A stretch of 33,524 nt of DNA from Chloroflexaceae bacterium (GTDB taxonomy: Bacteria > Chloroflexota > Chloroflexia > Chloroflexales > Chloroflexaceae), in the NCBI GenBank assembly GCA_012031225.1, contig JAAUTZ010000039.1, positions 1 to 33,524 of the forward strand, read 5' to 3'. This document shows positions 14,887-23,438 of this stretch, in pieces. Position 1 is the stretch's first letter, and every line of letters begins with the position of its first letter. A program made the position numbers and the translations under genes. Below the pieces are notes generated by a model that did no database searches, was not told where the DNA came from, and saw only the letters and a list, made by a program, of their open reading frames with translations.

Positions 14887-16725
14887 ATGACACACCGCGA
14901 ACAGATATTTACATGGGAGTGGCAACTTGAGTCTGAGCCGGAACAGATCTGGCCCCTCATTAGCGATGCCAATCGCTTCAATCGGGATATTGGCTTCCCC
15001 GATATTGAGGAGCTAGAGATCACCGCCGATGGACACAAGCTGTATCGCTACCGTACCGATACGCCGGGCATGGAGATTGTCTGGGAAGAGGAGACGTATG
15101 AGTGGATTGAGCCATTCTATCAGCGCAATGTGCATCGCTTTCGCAGTGGCATCTGGGCCTATGGCGAGGCGGTGGTGCAGCTTACGCCGCGCCTGCCGAG
15201 TGGCTCGCACTTGATCTATACCTTTCGCATGATCCCTAGCAACCTACTTGGCTTGGTCTACACGCCGTTGCAGATGCGGCTAGTGAATGGGGCCAAGATG
15301 GATCAGGTGGTGCGCCGCTATGATCTGATTGCACAGGTGCGCGGCATCCAGCATGCCACCGCCGCTGCCCAATTTGTGGCGGGTGGGCAGGAGCGGCTAG
15401 CGCAGTTGAGCGAACGCTTGCTGGCGCGTGTCCCAGCCCCCGCCTTGGTTGAATTACTGATCAACTTCGTGAGTACGGCAAGCGAGTATGATCTCGTGCG
15501 GGTGCGCCCCTACAAGCTCGCCGATCTGTGGCAACAGCCGCGCCGCACGGTGCTAGAGCTGTTCCTGCACGCCACCCGGATCGGCATGTTTCAGTTGCAG
15601 TGGGAGATGCTCTGCCCCATGTGCCGCAACGCCCAAGAGCACCGCTCGACGCTGCATGATGTGGCGCAGGAGGGGCACTGCGATTTCTGTGAGGTGGATT
15701 TCACGGTCAACTTTGATCAGTCGGTTGAACTCGTGTTTCGGCTCGATCCGCAGATTCGCGCTACACCGGATCAGAAGTTCTGCACTGGTGGGCCGCAGTT
15801 CACCCCGCACATCCTGATGCAGCATATCATCCAGCCGGGCGCGGAATTTGGGTGGCAGCCGTTGCTGTTGGAGTATGGGCGGTATCGCTTGCGGAGCTTT
15901 CGCAAGACCGGTGCGCTAATGGTGACGGTGAGTGATGCGGGTACAACCCGGACCACGCTTGCCCTGCCAGATACGGAGTGGCAATTTGCGCCGCTGGAGC
16001 TTGCGCCGCAGCCAATCCTCATGCTACGCAATGTGGGTGCGAGCGCGCAGACGGTGCTGTTTGAGCGGATGGCGTGGAGCGACCAATCGGTGACGGCGGC
16101 TGAAGTGACCGCCCTGCAAACCTTCCGCGATCTGTTCAGCCGCGAAGCCTTGCGCCCCGATGAGCAGATTTCAGTTGGGACGCTGACGATCATGTTCACC
16201 GACCTGCGCCAATCTACAGCGCTCTATCAGGAGATTGGCGATGCGCCAGCGTTTGGCTTGGTGATGCGCCACTTCGATCTGCTGCGCGAGATTATCCGCG
16301 AGGAGGGCGGCGCAATTGTCAAGACCATTGGCGATGCGGTGATGGCCGTATTTCGTGCGCCCGATGCCGCTTTGCGAGCCGGGGCACGGATGCAGTCCGC
16401 CCTCGCGCAGCCCACCGATCCGCAGCAGCGGGTGCTGATGCTGCGGGTGGGGATCCACACGGGGGCGTGTATTGCGGTGAACTTGAATGATCGGCTCGAC
16501 TACTTCGGCTCCACCGTGAATATGGCGGCCCGCCTGACGGGGCTTTCGAGCGGCAGCGATCTGGTGATTTCGGGCATGCTCTACCGCGAGCCGACGGTGC
16601 AGGCGTGGCTCGCCGCAAGTGGCGCACAGGCAGAGGCGTTTCCGGCGACGCTGCGCGGCTTCGAGGGGCAGGCATTTCAGCTCTGGCGGGTGGTTGCGCC
16701 GGCTCCCATGCAAGCTGTGCCCTAG
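14887..16725 (+). CDS. Class III adenylate cyclase with START-like and zinc-ribbon-containing regulatory region
   Basis: 612 residues, soluble. Residues 1-150 look like an SRPBCC/START-like ligand-binding domain (EPEQIWPLISDANRFNRDIGF). The middle resembles the DUF5939 region found before cyclase domains and holds two CxxC pairs, Cys243/246 and Cys265/268, a probable zinc ribbon. Residues 428-602 are the cyclase domain with every residue of a homodimeric active enzyme: Asp439 and Asp483 (metals), Lys479 and Asp538 (adenine recognition), Asn545 and Arg549 (transition state). Lys/Asp at the base-recognition sites argues for ATP over GTP. AAAGGA lies ahead of the ATG. It follows the ferredoxin gene on the same strand, suggesting output controlled by ligand binding and perhaps redox state. 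Confidence 0.92.
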   Translation: MTHREQIFTWEWQLESEPEQIWPLISDANRFNRDIGFPDIEELEITADGHKLYRYRTDTPGMEIVWEEETYEWIEPFYQRNVHRFRSGIWAYGEAVVQLTPRLPSGSHLIYTFRMIPSNLLGLVYTPLQMRLVNGAKMDQVVRRYDLIAQVRGIQHATAAAQFVAGGQERLAQLSERLLARVPAPALVELLINFVSTASEYDLVRVRPYKLADLWQQPRRTVLELFLHATRIGMFQLQWEMLCPMCRNAQEHRSTLHDVAQEGHCDFCEVDFTVNFDQSVELVFRLDPQIRATPDQKFCTGGPQFTPHILMQHIIQPGAEFGWQPLLLEYGRYRLRSFRKTGALMVTVSDAGTTRTTLALPDTEWQFAPLELAPQPILMLRNVGASAQTVLFERMAWSDQSVTAAEVTALQTFRDLFSREALRPDEQISVGTLTIMFTDLRQSTALYQEIGDAPAFGLVMRHFDLLREIIREEGGAIVKTIGDAVMAVFRAPDAALRAGARMQSALAQPTDPQQRVLMLRVGIHTGACIAVNLNDRLDYFGSTVNMAARLTGLSSGSDLVISGMLYREPTVQAWLAASGAQAEAFPATLRGFEGQAFQLWRVVAPAPMQAVP

Positions 16726-16752
16726 CCCCTACTCTGGCGCGGCTCCCGTTGC

Positions 16753-17577
16753 TTAGGGCTGCACCTGCACCACCACCGGCGTACCCACGCCGATCTGGTA
16801 GATGTGGCTGGCATGGCCCGCACGGATCGCCACCTCTAGCGCATCGTCACTGCTAATGACGGCTACGGCACAGCCGCTGGGCACATCGGCGTAGGTGTGC
16901 CGGATCGGCAGGTGCAGGAGGGTGGCACCGAGTGTGACCCGTAGCGTGTGCCGCGCCCCAAGCTGATCGAGCATGCTGGCGGTAATGTTGCTGATGCAGT
17001 TGCCGAAGTGATCTACCGCAATGATTGTGCCCGTGATTGCCGTAGCGGTGCAGGTAGGTGTAGGCAGATCGAGGTGGTGTGGAGCTGACAACGCTGCACC
17101 TAGCACCGCCAGATCTACGCCATTGGCGAGGTGCGCGGCAACTGGGGCAAACAGATCGCGCCCGTGAAAGGTTGCGCTGAGGTGCGGCAGCCAGAAGGCT
17201 GGCTGATTGAGATGCACACCGCGCACCGTACCGATGCTGCGCCCGTGCTGCCACACCGGCCCGAATAGCCCATTGTCGGGGCCGACGAAGCGGCCCTGCG
17301 CCGTTTCCAGCGCAATTGGCTGGCGCGTAGCCATGCCTACCTCTGGATCCACAACAACAAGGTGGATCGTGGCGGGGGGGAAGTAGGGCACGGCTTGGGC
17401 CAGCACCCGCACGGCGGCGTGGATTTGTTGGGGCGCGATGCTATGGGTTATATCTATGATCTGGGCATGCGGGCAGATGCTCATGATCACGCCTTTCATC
17501 ACCCCGACATAACTATCGTGCAAGCCGAAGTCAGTCGTTAGGGTGATGATCGGCGGGAGGGCGGAGCGGTGCGGCAT
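16753..17577 (-). CDS. SAM hydroxide adenosyltransferase (DUF62 / SAM hydrolase)
   Basis: 274 residues, the usual length for the DUF62 family related to fluorinase. Known members split S-adenosylmethionine into adenosine and methionine using water. Family motifs are present: LTTDFGLHDSYVGVMKG near the N-terminus, VVDPEVG with Asp77, Arg85, GPDNGLF (99-105), TFHGRDLFAP with His138, and VDHFGNCISN (188-197), so the Asp/Arg/His set is intact. The usual VDPGVG reads VDPEVG here. The ATG lies seven bases after the secF stop, so the gene is probably the last of the secDF transcript. The link between SAM hydrolysis and secretion is not explained by known biology. Confidence 0.9.
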   Translation of the reverse strand: MPHRSALPPIITLTTDFGLHDSYVGVMKGVIMSICPHAQIIDITHSIAPQQIHAAVRVLAQAVPYFPPATIHLVVVDPEVGMATRQPIALETAQGRFVGPDNGLFGPVWQHGRSIGTVRGVHLNQPAFWLPHLSATFHGRDLFAPVAAHLANGVDLAVLGAALSAPHHLDLPTPTCTATAITGTIIAVDHFGNCISNITASMLDQLGARHTLRVTLGATLLHLPIRHTYADVPSGCAVAVISSDDALEVAIRAGHASHIYQIGVGTPVVVQVQP

Positions 17578-17584
17578 TAGCCCC

Positions 17585-18601
17585 CTACGGCAGAGGGCGT
17601 GGTTGGCTCAGTTGGCTCGGTGGGGTGCTGCTCGTCGGGCGGCCTTTGAACCACCACTGCCACTCGCGGTTTTCCCACACGACGAGCAGTTGCGCGGCGG
17701 TGAAGATCGAGGAGTATGTCCCAGCAATCAAGCCGATCATCAGGATAATCACGAAGTTCTGGATCGTCTGCCCACCAAACAGCAGCAGTGCAGTGAGCGT
17801 AAACAGCGTGGTGAGTTGGGTATTGATCGAGCGCGGCAAGGTCTGCACAAGGCTCAAGTTGACGATCTGCTCGAATGTCTCACCCGGTCTCCGCACAAGG
17901 AGGTTCTCGCGGATACGGTCAAACACCACAATCGTATCATGCACCGAGAAGCTCAGGATGGTGAGCATCGCCGTGAGGAACAAGGCATCTACCTCTAGCC
18001 CGAAGAACGTGCCCATAAATGCGGCAACGCCAATGATCAAAATGACATCGTGCAGCATGGCGAGGATCGCGCAGATGCCATAGCGCACCGGATGCGGGGC
18101 AAGCCGGAAGGCCCATGTGAGGTAGAGCAGGATCGCTACGGTGGCTGCTAGCACGGCTAGTAAAGCACTGCGGGTTGCCTGTTGGCTGATGGTTGCCCCG
18201 ACAGAGGTGATTTGTTCACGCTGCACCGTACCAAACTCAGCCGAGAGATTGGCGATCACGCGCTCTGGGTCACTTTGGATGTTGGCCAATTCGCCGGTAC
18301 GGACAATCACATTCGTGCCGGTCTGCTCGCCCTGCTGATCGCTGATCTGCACTTGGGCGTTCGCAAAGCCACTCGCCGCAAAGGCTTGGGCAATCTCGGT
18401 GCTGTTGAGCTGATCCGGGGTGCGCTCCTCGAATTGCAGATCCCAGAGCGTGCCGCCACTGAAGTCAATGCCGAGCTGTAGCCCTAGTTGCGGCTGTCCG
18501 GTGGTGACTAGGGGGTGCAGCAGCAGGAAGTACAAGCCCGGCAAAATGAAGATGCCGGATAGCAGGAACCACCAATACCGCCACTGAACTAATTTATCCA
18601 T
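17585..18601 (-). CDS. secF: Protein translocase subunit SecF
   Basis: 338 residues, a six-helix RND-like partner of SecD that uses the proton gradient to help late Sec export. Seen: a first helix (WWFLLSGIFILPGLYFLL), the periplasmic P4 signature GIDFSGGT, and a C-terminal membrane block with the VHDTIVVFDRIREN motif. Two ATG codons are adjacent (18604, 18601); AGGAG is only three bases from the first and six from the second, so I chose the second. It starts about 30 bases after the secD stop and is translated from the same message. The C-terminal tail is Pro/Ser-rich. Confidence 0.95.
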   Translation of the reverse strand: MDKLVQWRYWWFLLSGIFILPGLYFLLLHPLVTTGQPQLGLQLGIDFSGGTLWDLQFEERTPDQLNSTEIAQAFAASGFANAQVQISDQQGEQTGTNVIVRTGELANIQSDPERVIANLSAEFGTVQREQITSVGATISQQATRSALLAVLAATVAILLYLTWAFRLAPHPVRYGICAILAMLHDVILIIGVAAFMGTFFGLEVDALFLTAMLTILSFSVHDTIVVFDRIRENLLVRRPGETFEQIVNLSLVQTLPRSINTQLTTLFTLTALLLFGGQTIQNFVIILMIGLIAGTYSSIFTAAQLLVVWENREWQWWFKGRPTSSTPPSQLSQPRPLP

Positions 18602-18631
18602 CATCGTCTCCTACTTCTCAGCGTGCGGCTG

Positions 18632-20065
18632 TTAGGCGCGGGCTTCGGCGGCTTGTCGCGCTTCAAGTTCACGTTGACTGACTTCAAAGAACCAGAGCTT
18701 GCGGGCAACCGGTGTACCGACGGTTAGGCGGAGGAAGGTGCGCGTAATCACGACGGAAGTGAACAGGCTGATCAGGATGCCCAAGCCCAAGTTGAGCGCA
18801 AAGCCTTTGATGATACTCACGCCGAAGCTATTGCCAAACATCCATAGGATGGTGCAGGTAATCAGCGTCGAGACGCTTGAGTCACGGATTGCCGACCACG
18901 ATTCGCGCACGCCTTCATCAATCGCAAGGCGGAGCGATTTGCCGCGCCGCAACTCTTCCTTGAGGCGCGAGAAGATCAGCACGTTGGCATCCACTGCTAG
19001 CCCAATCGAGAGGATGAAGCCAGCAATGCCCGGCAAGGTCAAGGTGATCGGGATGAGTTGGTAGAGGGCGAAGGTCAGCGAGGTGTAGATCATCAATGCT
19101 AGCACGGCCAGCACGCCCGGCAAGCGGTAGTAGATGATCATAAACAGGGCAACGAAGCCTAGCCCGATAACGCCCGCGATGAGGCTCGCCTCAACGGATG
19201 CCTGCCCCAATGTGGCCGAGATCGTGCGGCTTAGCTCAACCTGCAATGCTACGGGCAATGCCCCATACTTGAGCTGATTGAAGATGCGGTCACGGTCTTC
19301 GGGGGTGTTGGTGGTGATGATGCCGCTACCGTCAACGAGCGGGGACTGGATCACGGGGCAGCTAATGACGCGGTGATCGAGCACAATACACATCGGCTGA
19401 CCCACGTTGCTTGTTGTGAAGGTAGCAAGGCTGCTTCCCGATTCGCCGCGAAAGGCGAACGCAACGGCAGGCTCGTTGAGTCCAGTGGCACTTTGGCCGA
19501 AGGCGGGCTGTACCTGATTGGTATCCAGATCAGCACCACTGGTAATGCTAGGGAAGATGGTGGGCGGGACGAGCGGCTGCCCGAAGGTATTGGTGGCGGT
19601 GAGGCTTGCTGTGTCGGTAATGCCCGCCGAGAGCAACACCGACTCAGGAATCTCAGGTGAGTTGCTTGTCCGCACCAGTTGCCCATCGGGGAAGAACTGA
19701 CCTTGTGGATCAATGAACTCGAGCTGGCCCGTGCCGCGCAGGGTTTCAATCGCTTGTTCAGGATCGGCAACACCGGGTAGCTCGACAGCAATGCGCTCAT
19801 CGCCGAGCTGCTGCACGACAGTTTCGCCCACACCGAGCGCGTTGACGCGGCGTTCGATCACGCCTGCGGCGGTAGCCATTTCTTCAAAGGTGACATTCTC
19901 ATTTTCGGCCCGCAGCAGGACTTGGATCCCGCCTTGCAGGTCAAGCCCTAAACGCGGCGACACATCCCGCCCTAGAAAGGTCTGGTTGGGCGCAAAGTTG
20001 ATCCACAGCGATACGGCTGTGAGCAGCATGATAAACAGTAACGAATACAGTTCTCGGTTCCGCAC
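18632..20065 (-). CDS. secD: Protein translocase subunit SecD
   Basis: 477 residues, typical for a compact SecD. TM1 is at 7-23, followed by the D1 motif RLGLDLQGG (38-46), a large periplasmic P1 region, then five helices with the conserved GLAVDANVLIFSRLKEE that carries the proton-relay Asp. The start is GTG (20065). AAAGGAG lies 12 bases upstream; no in-frame ATG is better placed. It is first of secD-secF-SAM hydrolase, 163 bases after a dsbA-like gene on the same strand. A TGGTACAAT extended -10 at 20189-20197 could give it its own promoter. Confidence 0.95.
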   Translation of the reverse strand: MRNRELYSLLFIMLLTAVSLWINFAPNQTFLGRDVSPRLGLDLQGGIQVLLRAENENVTFEEMATAAGVIERRVNALGVGETVVQQLGDERIAVELPGVADPEQAIETLRGTGQLEFIDPQGQFFPDGQLVRTSNSPEIPESVLLSAGITDTASLTATNTFGQPLVPPTIFPSITSGADLDTNQVQPAFGQSATGLNEPAVAFAFRGESGSSLATFTTSNVGQPMCIVLDHRVISCPVIQSPLVDGSGIITTNTPEDRDRIFNQLKYGALPVALQVELSRTISATLGQASVEASLIAGVIGLGFVALFMIIYYRLPGVLAVLALMIYTSLTFALYQLIPITLTLPGIAGFILSIGLAVDANVLIFSRLKEELRRGKSLRLAIDEGVRESWSAIRDSSVSTLITCTILWMFGNSFGVSIIKGFALNLGLGILISLFTSVVITRTFLRLTVGTPVARKLWFFEVSQRELEARQAAEARA

Positions 20066-20188
20066 GGTGGCGCACCGCTCCTTTCTCCGCCATCTTCAAC
20101 ATGGCAATGTAGCTGTAAGGTCGTTTTCTATGCAAGGCAAAACGGAGCCGGAGTGGCTCTGCTGCCCTTGAAAGCATTCTAATTGTAG

Positions 20189-20197
20189 ATTGTACCA
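20189..20197 (-). promoter_or_regulatory. Extended -10 candidate ahead of secD
   Basis: The minus strand reads TGGTACAAT, then TACAAT again seven bases further on. No -35 is visible. It may be an internal promoter between the dsbA-like gene and secD. Confidence 0.35.
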
Positions 20198-20228
20198 CAG
20201 GATACAGGATAGTGTAGTGAGGCGTGGC

Positions 20229-20960
20229 TTACTGCCCGCTTGCTGCGAGTGCGGCCTGAATTGCGGCTTCAAGTTGGGTGGCACTCACCTGCTGCCCATT
20301 GACGATGAACGTTGGGGTGGCCGGGATGCCAGCAGCTTGCGCGGCTTGGTAGGCTCCGGCAACGTGGGCCCGGAACTCGCCCGCGGCAAGGCAGCCACTA
20401 AACGCCGTCTGATCCAGCCCCAGCCCCCCCGCAAGGCGCGTGAAGTGATTGCGTGCGCCATCATTGCTCAGCGGTGACCATTCCGGTTGGGTGAGGAAAA
20501 TCTGGTCGTGCATTTGCCAGAACTGCCCCTGTGTGCCGGCACAGTAGGCGGATTCAGACGCAACTGGGCCATTGGGGTGCATCGGCAGGGGGAAATCGTG
20601 AAAGATCAGCTGCACCTTCCCCGTCTCAACAAACTCACTGTCAATGCGCTTGGCAACCGTGCTCGTAGCGAAGTTGGCACAGGCGGGGCACTGGTAGTCG
20701 GAATAATCAACGACAGTGACGGGGGCTTCGGGCACACCCTTGTAGAAGAACCCATCATCAGTCTGGCCAACATTAAAGGCAACCTCAATTGGCTCAGTGG
20801 GCACGGTAGCGGCTGTCTCGTTGCCGCCCCCACCAAGCACAATAAACGTGACTGCCGCGCCAATAATGGCTACGACTCCTAGCACAATGTAAAGGATACG
20901 GGATGAATTCTGCTGTTGGGTAACTTGTACTTTGCGTCCACGACGCGGTGCGGTGCTCAT
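20229..20960 (-). CDS. Membrane-anchored DsbA-like thiol-disulfide oxidoreductase
   Basis: 243 residues. A basic cytoplasmic head (APRRGRK), one transmembrane helix (about 22-42), then an exported thioredoxin-fold domain of the DsbA/Thioredoxin_4 type. The redox motif is CPAC (Cys91, Cys94) in YSDYQCPACANF, and the cis-Pro is Pro216 in GIPATPTFIVNG. Cys140 and Cys190 lie in the helical insertion and could form a second disulfide. It probably oxidises or isomerises cysteines in secreted proteins, which fits its place ahead of secDF on the same strand. A strong promoter lies at 21120-21148. The ribosome site is weak (GGAGC, about 11 bases ahead). Confidence 0.92.
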   Translation of the reverse strand: MSTAPRRGRKVQVTQQQNSSRILYIVLGVVAIIGAAVTFIVLGGGGNETAATVPTEPIEVAFNVGQTDDGFFYKGVPEAPVTVVDYSDYQCPACANFATSTVAKRIDSEFVETGKVQLIFHDFPLPMHPNGPVASESAYCAGTQGQFWQMHDQIFLTQPEWSPLSNDGARNHFTRLAGGLGLDQTAFSGCLAAGEFRAHVAGAYQAAQAAGIPATPTFIVNGQQVSATQLEAAIQAALAASGQ

Positions 20961-21315
20961 AATCGGTCAATGCTCCATCATTGGGTGGGCTACCGCGAGT
21001 TGCAGTAAGCCCTGTTTTCAGCGGGTAGGGTTGGCAATCGGTGTACAATAAGGACAGTCCAAGATTGTTCCCACACACAACCATACGCAAGCTGTGCATG
21101 GAACATGCCAATATCGGGTATTATAGCGATGGAAATACGAAGCGTCAACCGTTCAGATTGCCCTGCCTGACCTGTGTGAACGCTTACGGATCGTGTGTCC
21201 GTAGCCTGAGCAGGTTGCCTGAGACGGCAACGCTCATAGATTATTCATTCTTTGGAAGTGCTGTAAGAGCGAAACCGCAGCCACCGTGCTGTTGATAGCG
21301 TGAAGGATATGCCCT
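20961..21315. other. Divergent intergenic region, dsbA-like / recJ
   Basis: Apart from the promoter at 21120-21148, this 355-base region has a perfect 6-base inverted repeat at 21214-21231 (GTTGCC, six bases, GGCAAC). It overlaps a weak plus-strand TTGCCT-18-GATTAT (21215-21244) that might drive recJ. The predicted 150-base leader toward the dsbA-like gene shows no motif I recognise. Confidence 0.4.
21120..21148 (-). promoter_or_regulatory. Sigma-70-type promoter of the dsbA-secDF cluster
   Basis: TTGACG (21143-21148), a 17-base spacer and a perfect TATAAT (21120-21125) on the minus strand, one of the two best promoters in the window. Transcription would start near 21113, giving a leader of about 150 bases before the dsbA-like ATG. 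Confidence 0.75.
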
Positions 21316-23136
21316 ATGACTACCCGCCGCCCGCGCTCCGCCCGCGACAAGCAATGGCAGCCGCGCCCCGTCGCCGTGCTTGGGCCTGATGCAACCCTTG
21401 CATTGGCAACGGTGCTCGATCAGCACCCCGAAGCCCTCCACGATCCGGCTGCGCTTGAGCTGCTGGCAATGTTAGTGGCGCAACGTGACCTAACCACCCC
21501 AGCGACAATCAATGCCTTCTTCACCGCGAGTTACCCGCACGGGCTACACGATCCGTACCTGATGCACGGCATGCAAGCCGCCGCCGAACGCATTGCGGCG
21601 GCGATAGCGCACGCTGAGCCGATGGCTGTCTACGGCGATTTCGATGTGGATGGGGTCACGGCGGTGGCGTTGCTGATGCAGGCGATTACAGCACTGGGCG
21701 GCACGATCCAGCCCTACATCCCCCACCGCGAGCGCGAGGGCTACGGGCTGAATATGGCGGCGATTGATGATCTCTTGGCGCAGCACGTCACGCTCCTGAT
21801 CACGGTAGACTGTGGCATCACCAATGCCGCCGAAGTTGCCTATGCCCAACAGCATGGGCTAGCAGTGATTGTCACCGATCATCACACGCCGCCGCCCGAT
21901 CTGCCGCCTGCGCTAGCGGTGGTCAATCCGAAGCAACCCGGCTGTAGCTATCCGTTCAAGCAACTGGTCGGCGTAGGCATTGCCTTCAAGCTGGTGCAAG
22001 CCTTGATGCAGCACTGCCGCCTGCGCCCACGCAACGGCATGCGCCTGCAAGACGTGTTGGATGTCGTCGCCCTCGGCACCGTTGCCGATATGGGCCCGCT
22101 ACAGGGCGAGAATCGGCTGCTGGTGCAGCACGGCTTGGGCATCCTGCATACCTCGCAACGGCCGGGCTTGCAAGCCCTGATCCGCAAAGCCGGCTTGCAG
22201 CAGCCCCAGATTACCGCCAGCGACATTGGCTTTATGCTTGGCCCCCGCATCAATGCCGCCGGACGCTTGGATGATGCGATCCGCGCCTACGAGCTGCTGC
22301 TGGCCGCTGATCTGGCAACCGCCGAACGCCTCGCGGATGAGCTGAATGTGGCCAACCGCGAACGCCAGAAGCTCACGAGTAGCGTATTTGAGGCGGCGGC
22401 GGAGGCGTTTCAGGTGGAACTGGACACATGCGAAACTGCCGATCAGCTGCCGCCGCGCATCGTTGTGCTGGACGATGCGGCGTATCCGGGCGGCGTGGTT
22501 GGCTTGGTGGCGGCGCGGCTCGTCGAACGTTTTGCCCGCCCGGTGGTGCTGATTGCACGCGGCGCGGAGCAGTCACGCGGCTCGGCGCGCTCGATAGCGG
22601 GGGTGAATATCCACGACTTGCTGACGCAGGTGCAAGATCTGTTCGTGCGCTTTGGGGGGCACTCGCAGGCGGCGGGCTTCACCATCCGCACGGACGACCT
22701 GCCGGAACTGCACACCCGCCTGCGGGCACTGGCGGCAGAGCGCATCACCGATGCCATGCTCGTGCCGCTGCTGCACACCGATGCTGAAGTGCCCCTGAGC
22801 TTGCTCTCGTATGACCTGCTGCGGGTCTTAACCTTGCTTGAACCATTTGGACAAGCCAATCCGCAACCGGTGCTTGTTAGTCGGGCAGTGCTTGCCCGCG
22901 ACGTGCAGGCAATCGGCACCGACCGCAAGCACCTCCGCCTGAAGCTGGCGGCGCAGGCTGATCCGGCAACCCCCGCGCTCGATGCGATTGCCTTTGGCTT
23001 GGGGCATCTCGCGGATGCGCTGCAACGCCACCCGTTGATTGACATAGCGTATACGCTGGATGAGCGCGTGTGGAATGGGACCCGTTCGTTGCAGCTCAAT
23101 CTGAAGGACTTACGCAGTGTGCGGGCCGCAGCCTAG
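21316..23136 (+). CDS. recJ: Single-stranded-DNA-specific exonuclease RecJ
   Basis: 606 residues. A 5'-3' single-strand exonuclease of the DHH phosphoesterase superfamily, used in recombination and repair. Metal-binding motifs are intact: YGDFDVDG (Asp108, Asp110, Asp112), VDCG (Asp165) and TDHH (188-190) in the DHH core. The conserved helix LGPRINAAGRLDDA follows at 309-322, and the DHHA1 motif GGHSQAAG is at 447-454. A C-terminal OB-like region ends in LNLKDLR. The ATG follows GAAGGA with eight bases of spacing. It diverges from the dsbA-like gene and appears to be transcribed alone. Confidence 0.95.
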   Translation: MTTRRPRSARDKQWQPRPVAVLGPDATLALATVLDQHPEALHDPAALELLAMLVAQRDLTTPATINAFFTASYPHGLHDPYLMHGMQAAAERIAAAIAHAEPMAVYGDFDVDGVTAVALLMQAITALGGTIQPYIPHREREGYGLNMAAIDDLLAQHVTLLITVDCGITNAAEVAYAQQHGLAVIVTDHHTPPPDLPPALAVVNPKQPGCSYPFKQLVGVGIAFKLVQALMQHCRLRPRNGMRLQDVLDVVALGTVADMGPLQGENRLLVQHGLGILHTSQRPGLQALIRKAGLQQPQITASDIGFMLGPRINAAGRLDDAIRAYELLLAADLATAERLADELNVANRERQKLTSSVFEAAAEAFQVELDTCETADQLPPRIVVLDDAAYPGGVVGLVAARLVERFARPVVLIARGAEQSRGSARSIAGVNIHDLLTQVQDLFVRFGGHSQAAGFTIRTDDLPELHTRLRALAAERITDAMLVPLLHTDAEVPLSLLSYDLLRVLTLLEPFGQANPQPVLVSRAVLARDVQAIGTDRKHLRLKLAAQADPATPALDAIAFGLGHLADALQRHPLIDIAYTLDERVWNGTRSLQLNLKDLRSVRAAA

Positions 23137-23141
23137 CCGCG

Positions 23142-23157
23142 TGTGAAACTTCGCACA
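23142..23157. promoter_or_regulatory. CRP/FNR-like dyad after recJ
   Basis: TGTGA, AACTTC, GCACA: nine of ten half-site bases match the E. coli CRP form TGTGA-N6-TCACA. It lies five bases after the recJ stop and about 90 bases upstream of the promoter at 23247. It could also be a small hairpin at the recJ 3' end. Confidence 0.35.
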
Positions 23158-23219
23158 AACTTCCCAATCACTAGGGAAACTCATTGCAATGTGCCGCGTT
23201 TGCCATACGATAGGTGAAA

Positions 23220-23240
23220 TTGCACGAAAAACCGTGCCAA
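23220..23240. promoter_or_regulatory. Imperfect inverted repeat just upstream of the leader promoter
   Basis: TTGCACG, a short A-rich centre, CGTGCCAA; GCACG/CGTGC (23222-23226, 23233-23237) pair perfectly. It ends seven bases before the -35 at 23247, a usual place for an activator. Confidence 0.35.
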
Positions 23241-23246
23241 AAGGGG

Positions 23247-23275
23247 TTGACTTTAACCGTTGTCTAATGTATGAT
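23247..23275 (+). promoter_or_regulatory. Strong sigma-70-type promoter of the sigma-factor leader
   Basis: TTGACT (23247-23252), a 17-base spacer, TATGAT (23270-23275). Both boxes match consensus at five of six positions. Start expected near 23282, giving either a 157-base RNA ending at the terminator 23397-23438 or a 317-base leader before the sigma gene. Confidence 0.75.
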
Positions 23276-23281
23276 ACCAAC

Positions 23282-23438
23282 AAAGCGTGCTGAATTTCGT
23301 GACCGTGCATGTCGCACGACGTAGCAGGTAGTTCTGTATCATATATGCGATTGATGTGGAATATCTTACGCTGTTGTTCTAGCTCAGGTTAATTGCAAAA
23401 CAGGCAGAGAATCAACCCGACTCTTGCGCCTGTTTTTT
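23282..23438 (+). ncRNA. Candidate structured leader or small RNA upstream of the sigma-factor gene
   Basis: A strong promoter at one end and an intrinsic terminator at the other delimit about 157 bases with no coding sense. Near the 5' end TGCT (23288-23291) pairs with AGCA (23323-23326), enclosing CGTGC (23304-23308) with GCACG (23314-23318). A second CGTGC at 23286-23290 could compete for the same GCACG, which would allow alternative folds. I do not recognise a T-box, 6S RNA or known riboswitch core. It is either an attenuated leader or a separate small RNA. Confidence 0.45.
23397..23438 (+). terminator. Intrinsic terminator or attenuator before the sigma-factor gene
   Basis: AAAACAGGC pairs perfectly with GCCTGTTTT, with inner AGAG/CTCT pairing, and the 3' arm runs into six T. 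It is the only stem plus U-tract I found in the window. It lies 161 bases before the sigma ATG and about 115 bases after the promoter start. Confidence 0.75.

Noticed and set aside
22443-23099. 218-codon minus-strand ORF opposite recJ
   Set aside because: Arg/Ser/Cys-rich composition typical of antisense translation; recJ on the other strand is intact.
23282-23438. 6S RNA or T-box identity for the leader
   Set aside because: No long closing stem with central bubble between the ends, and no T-box core sequence is visible.
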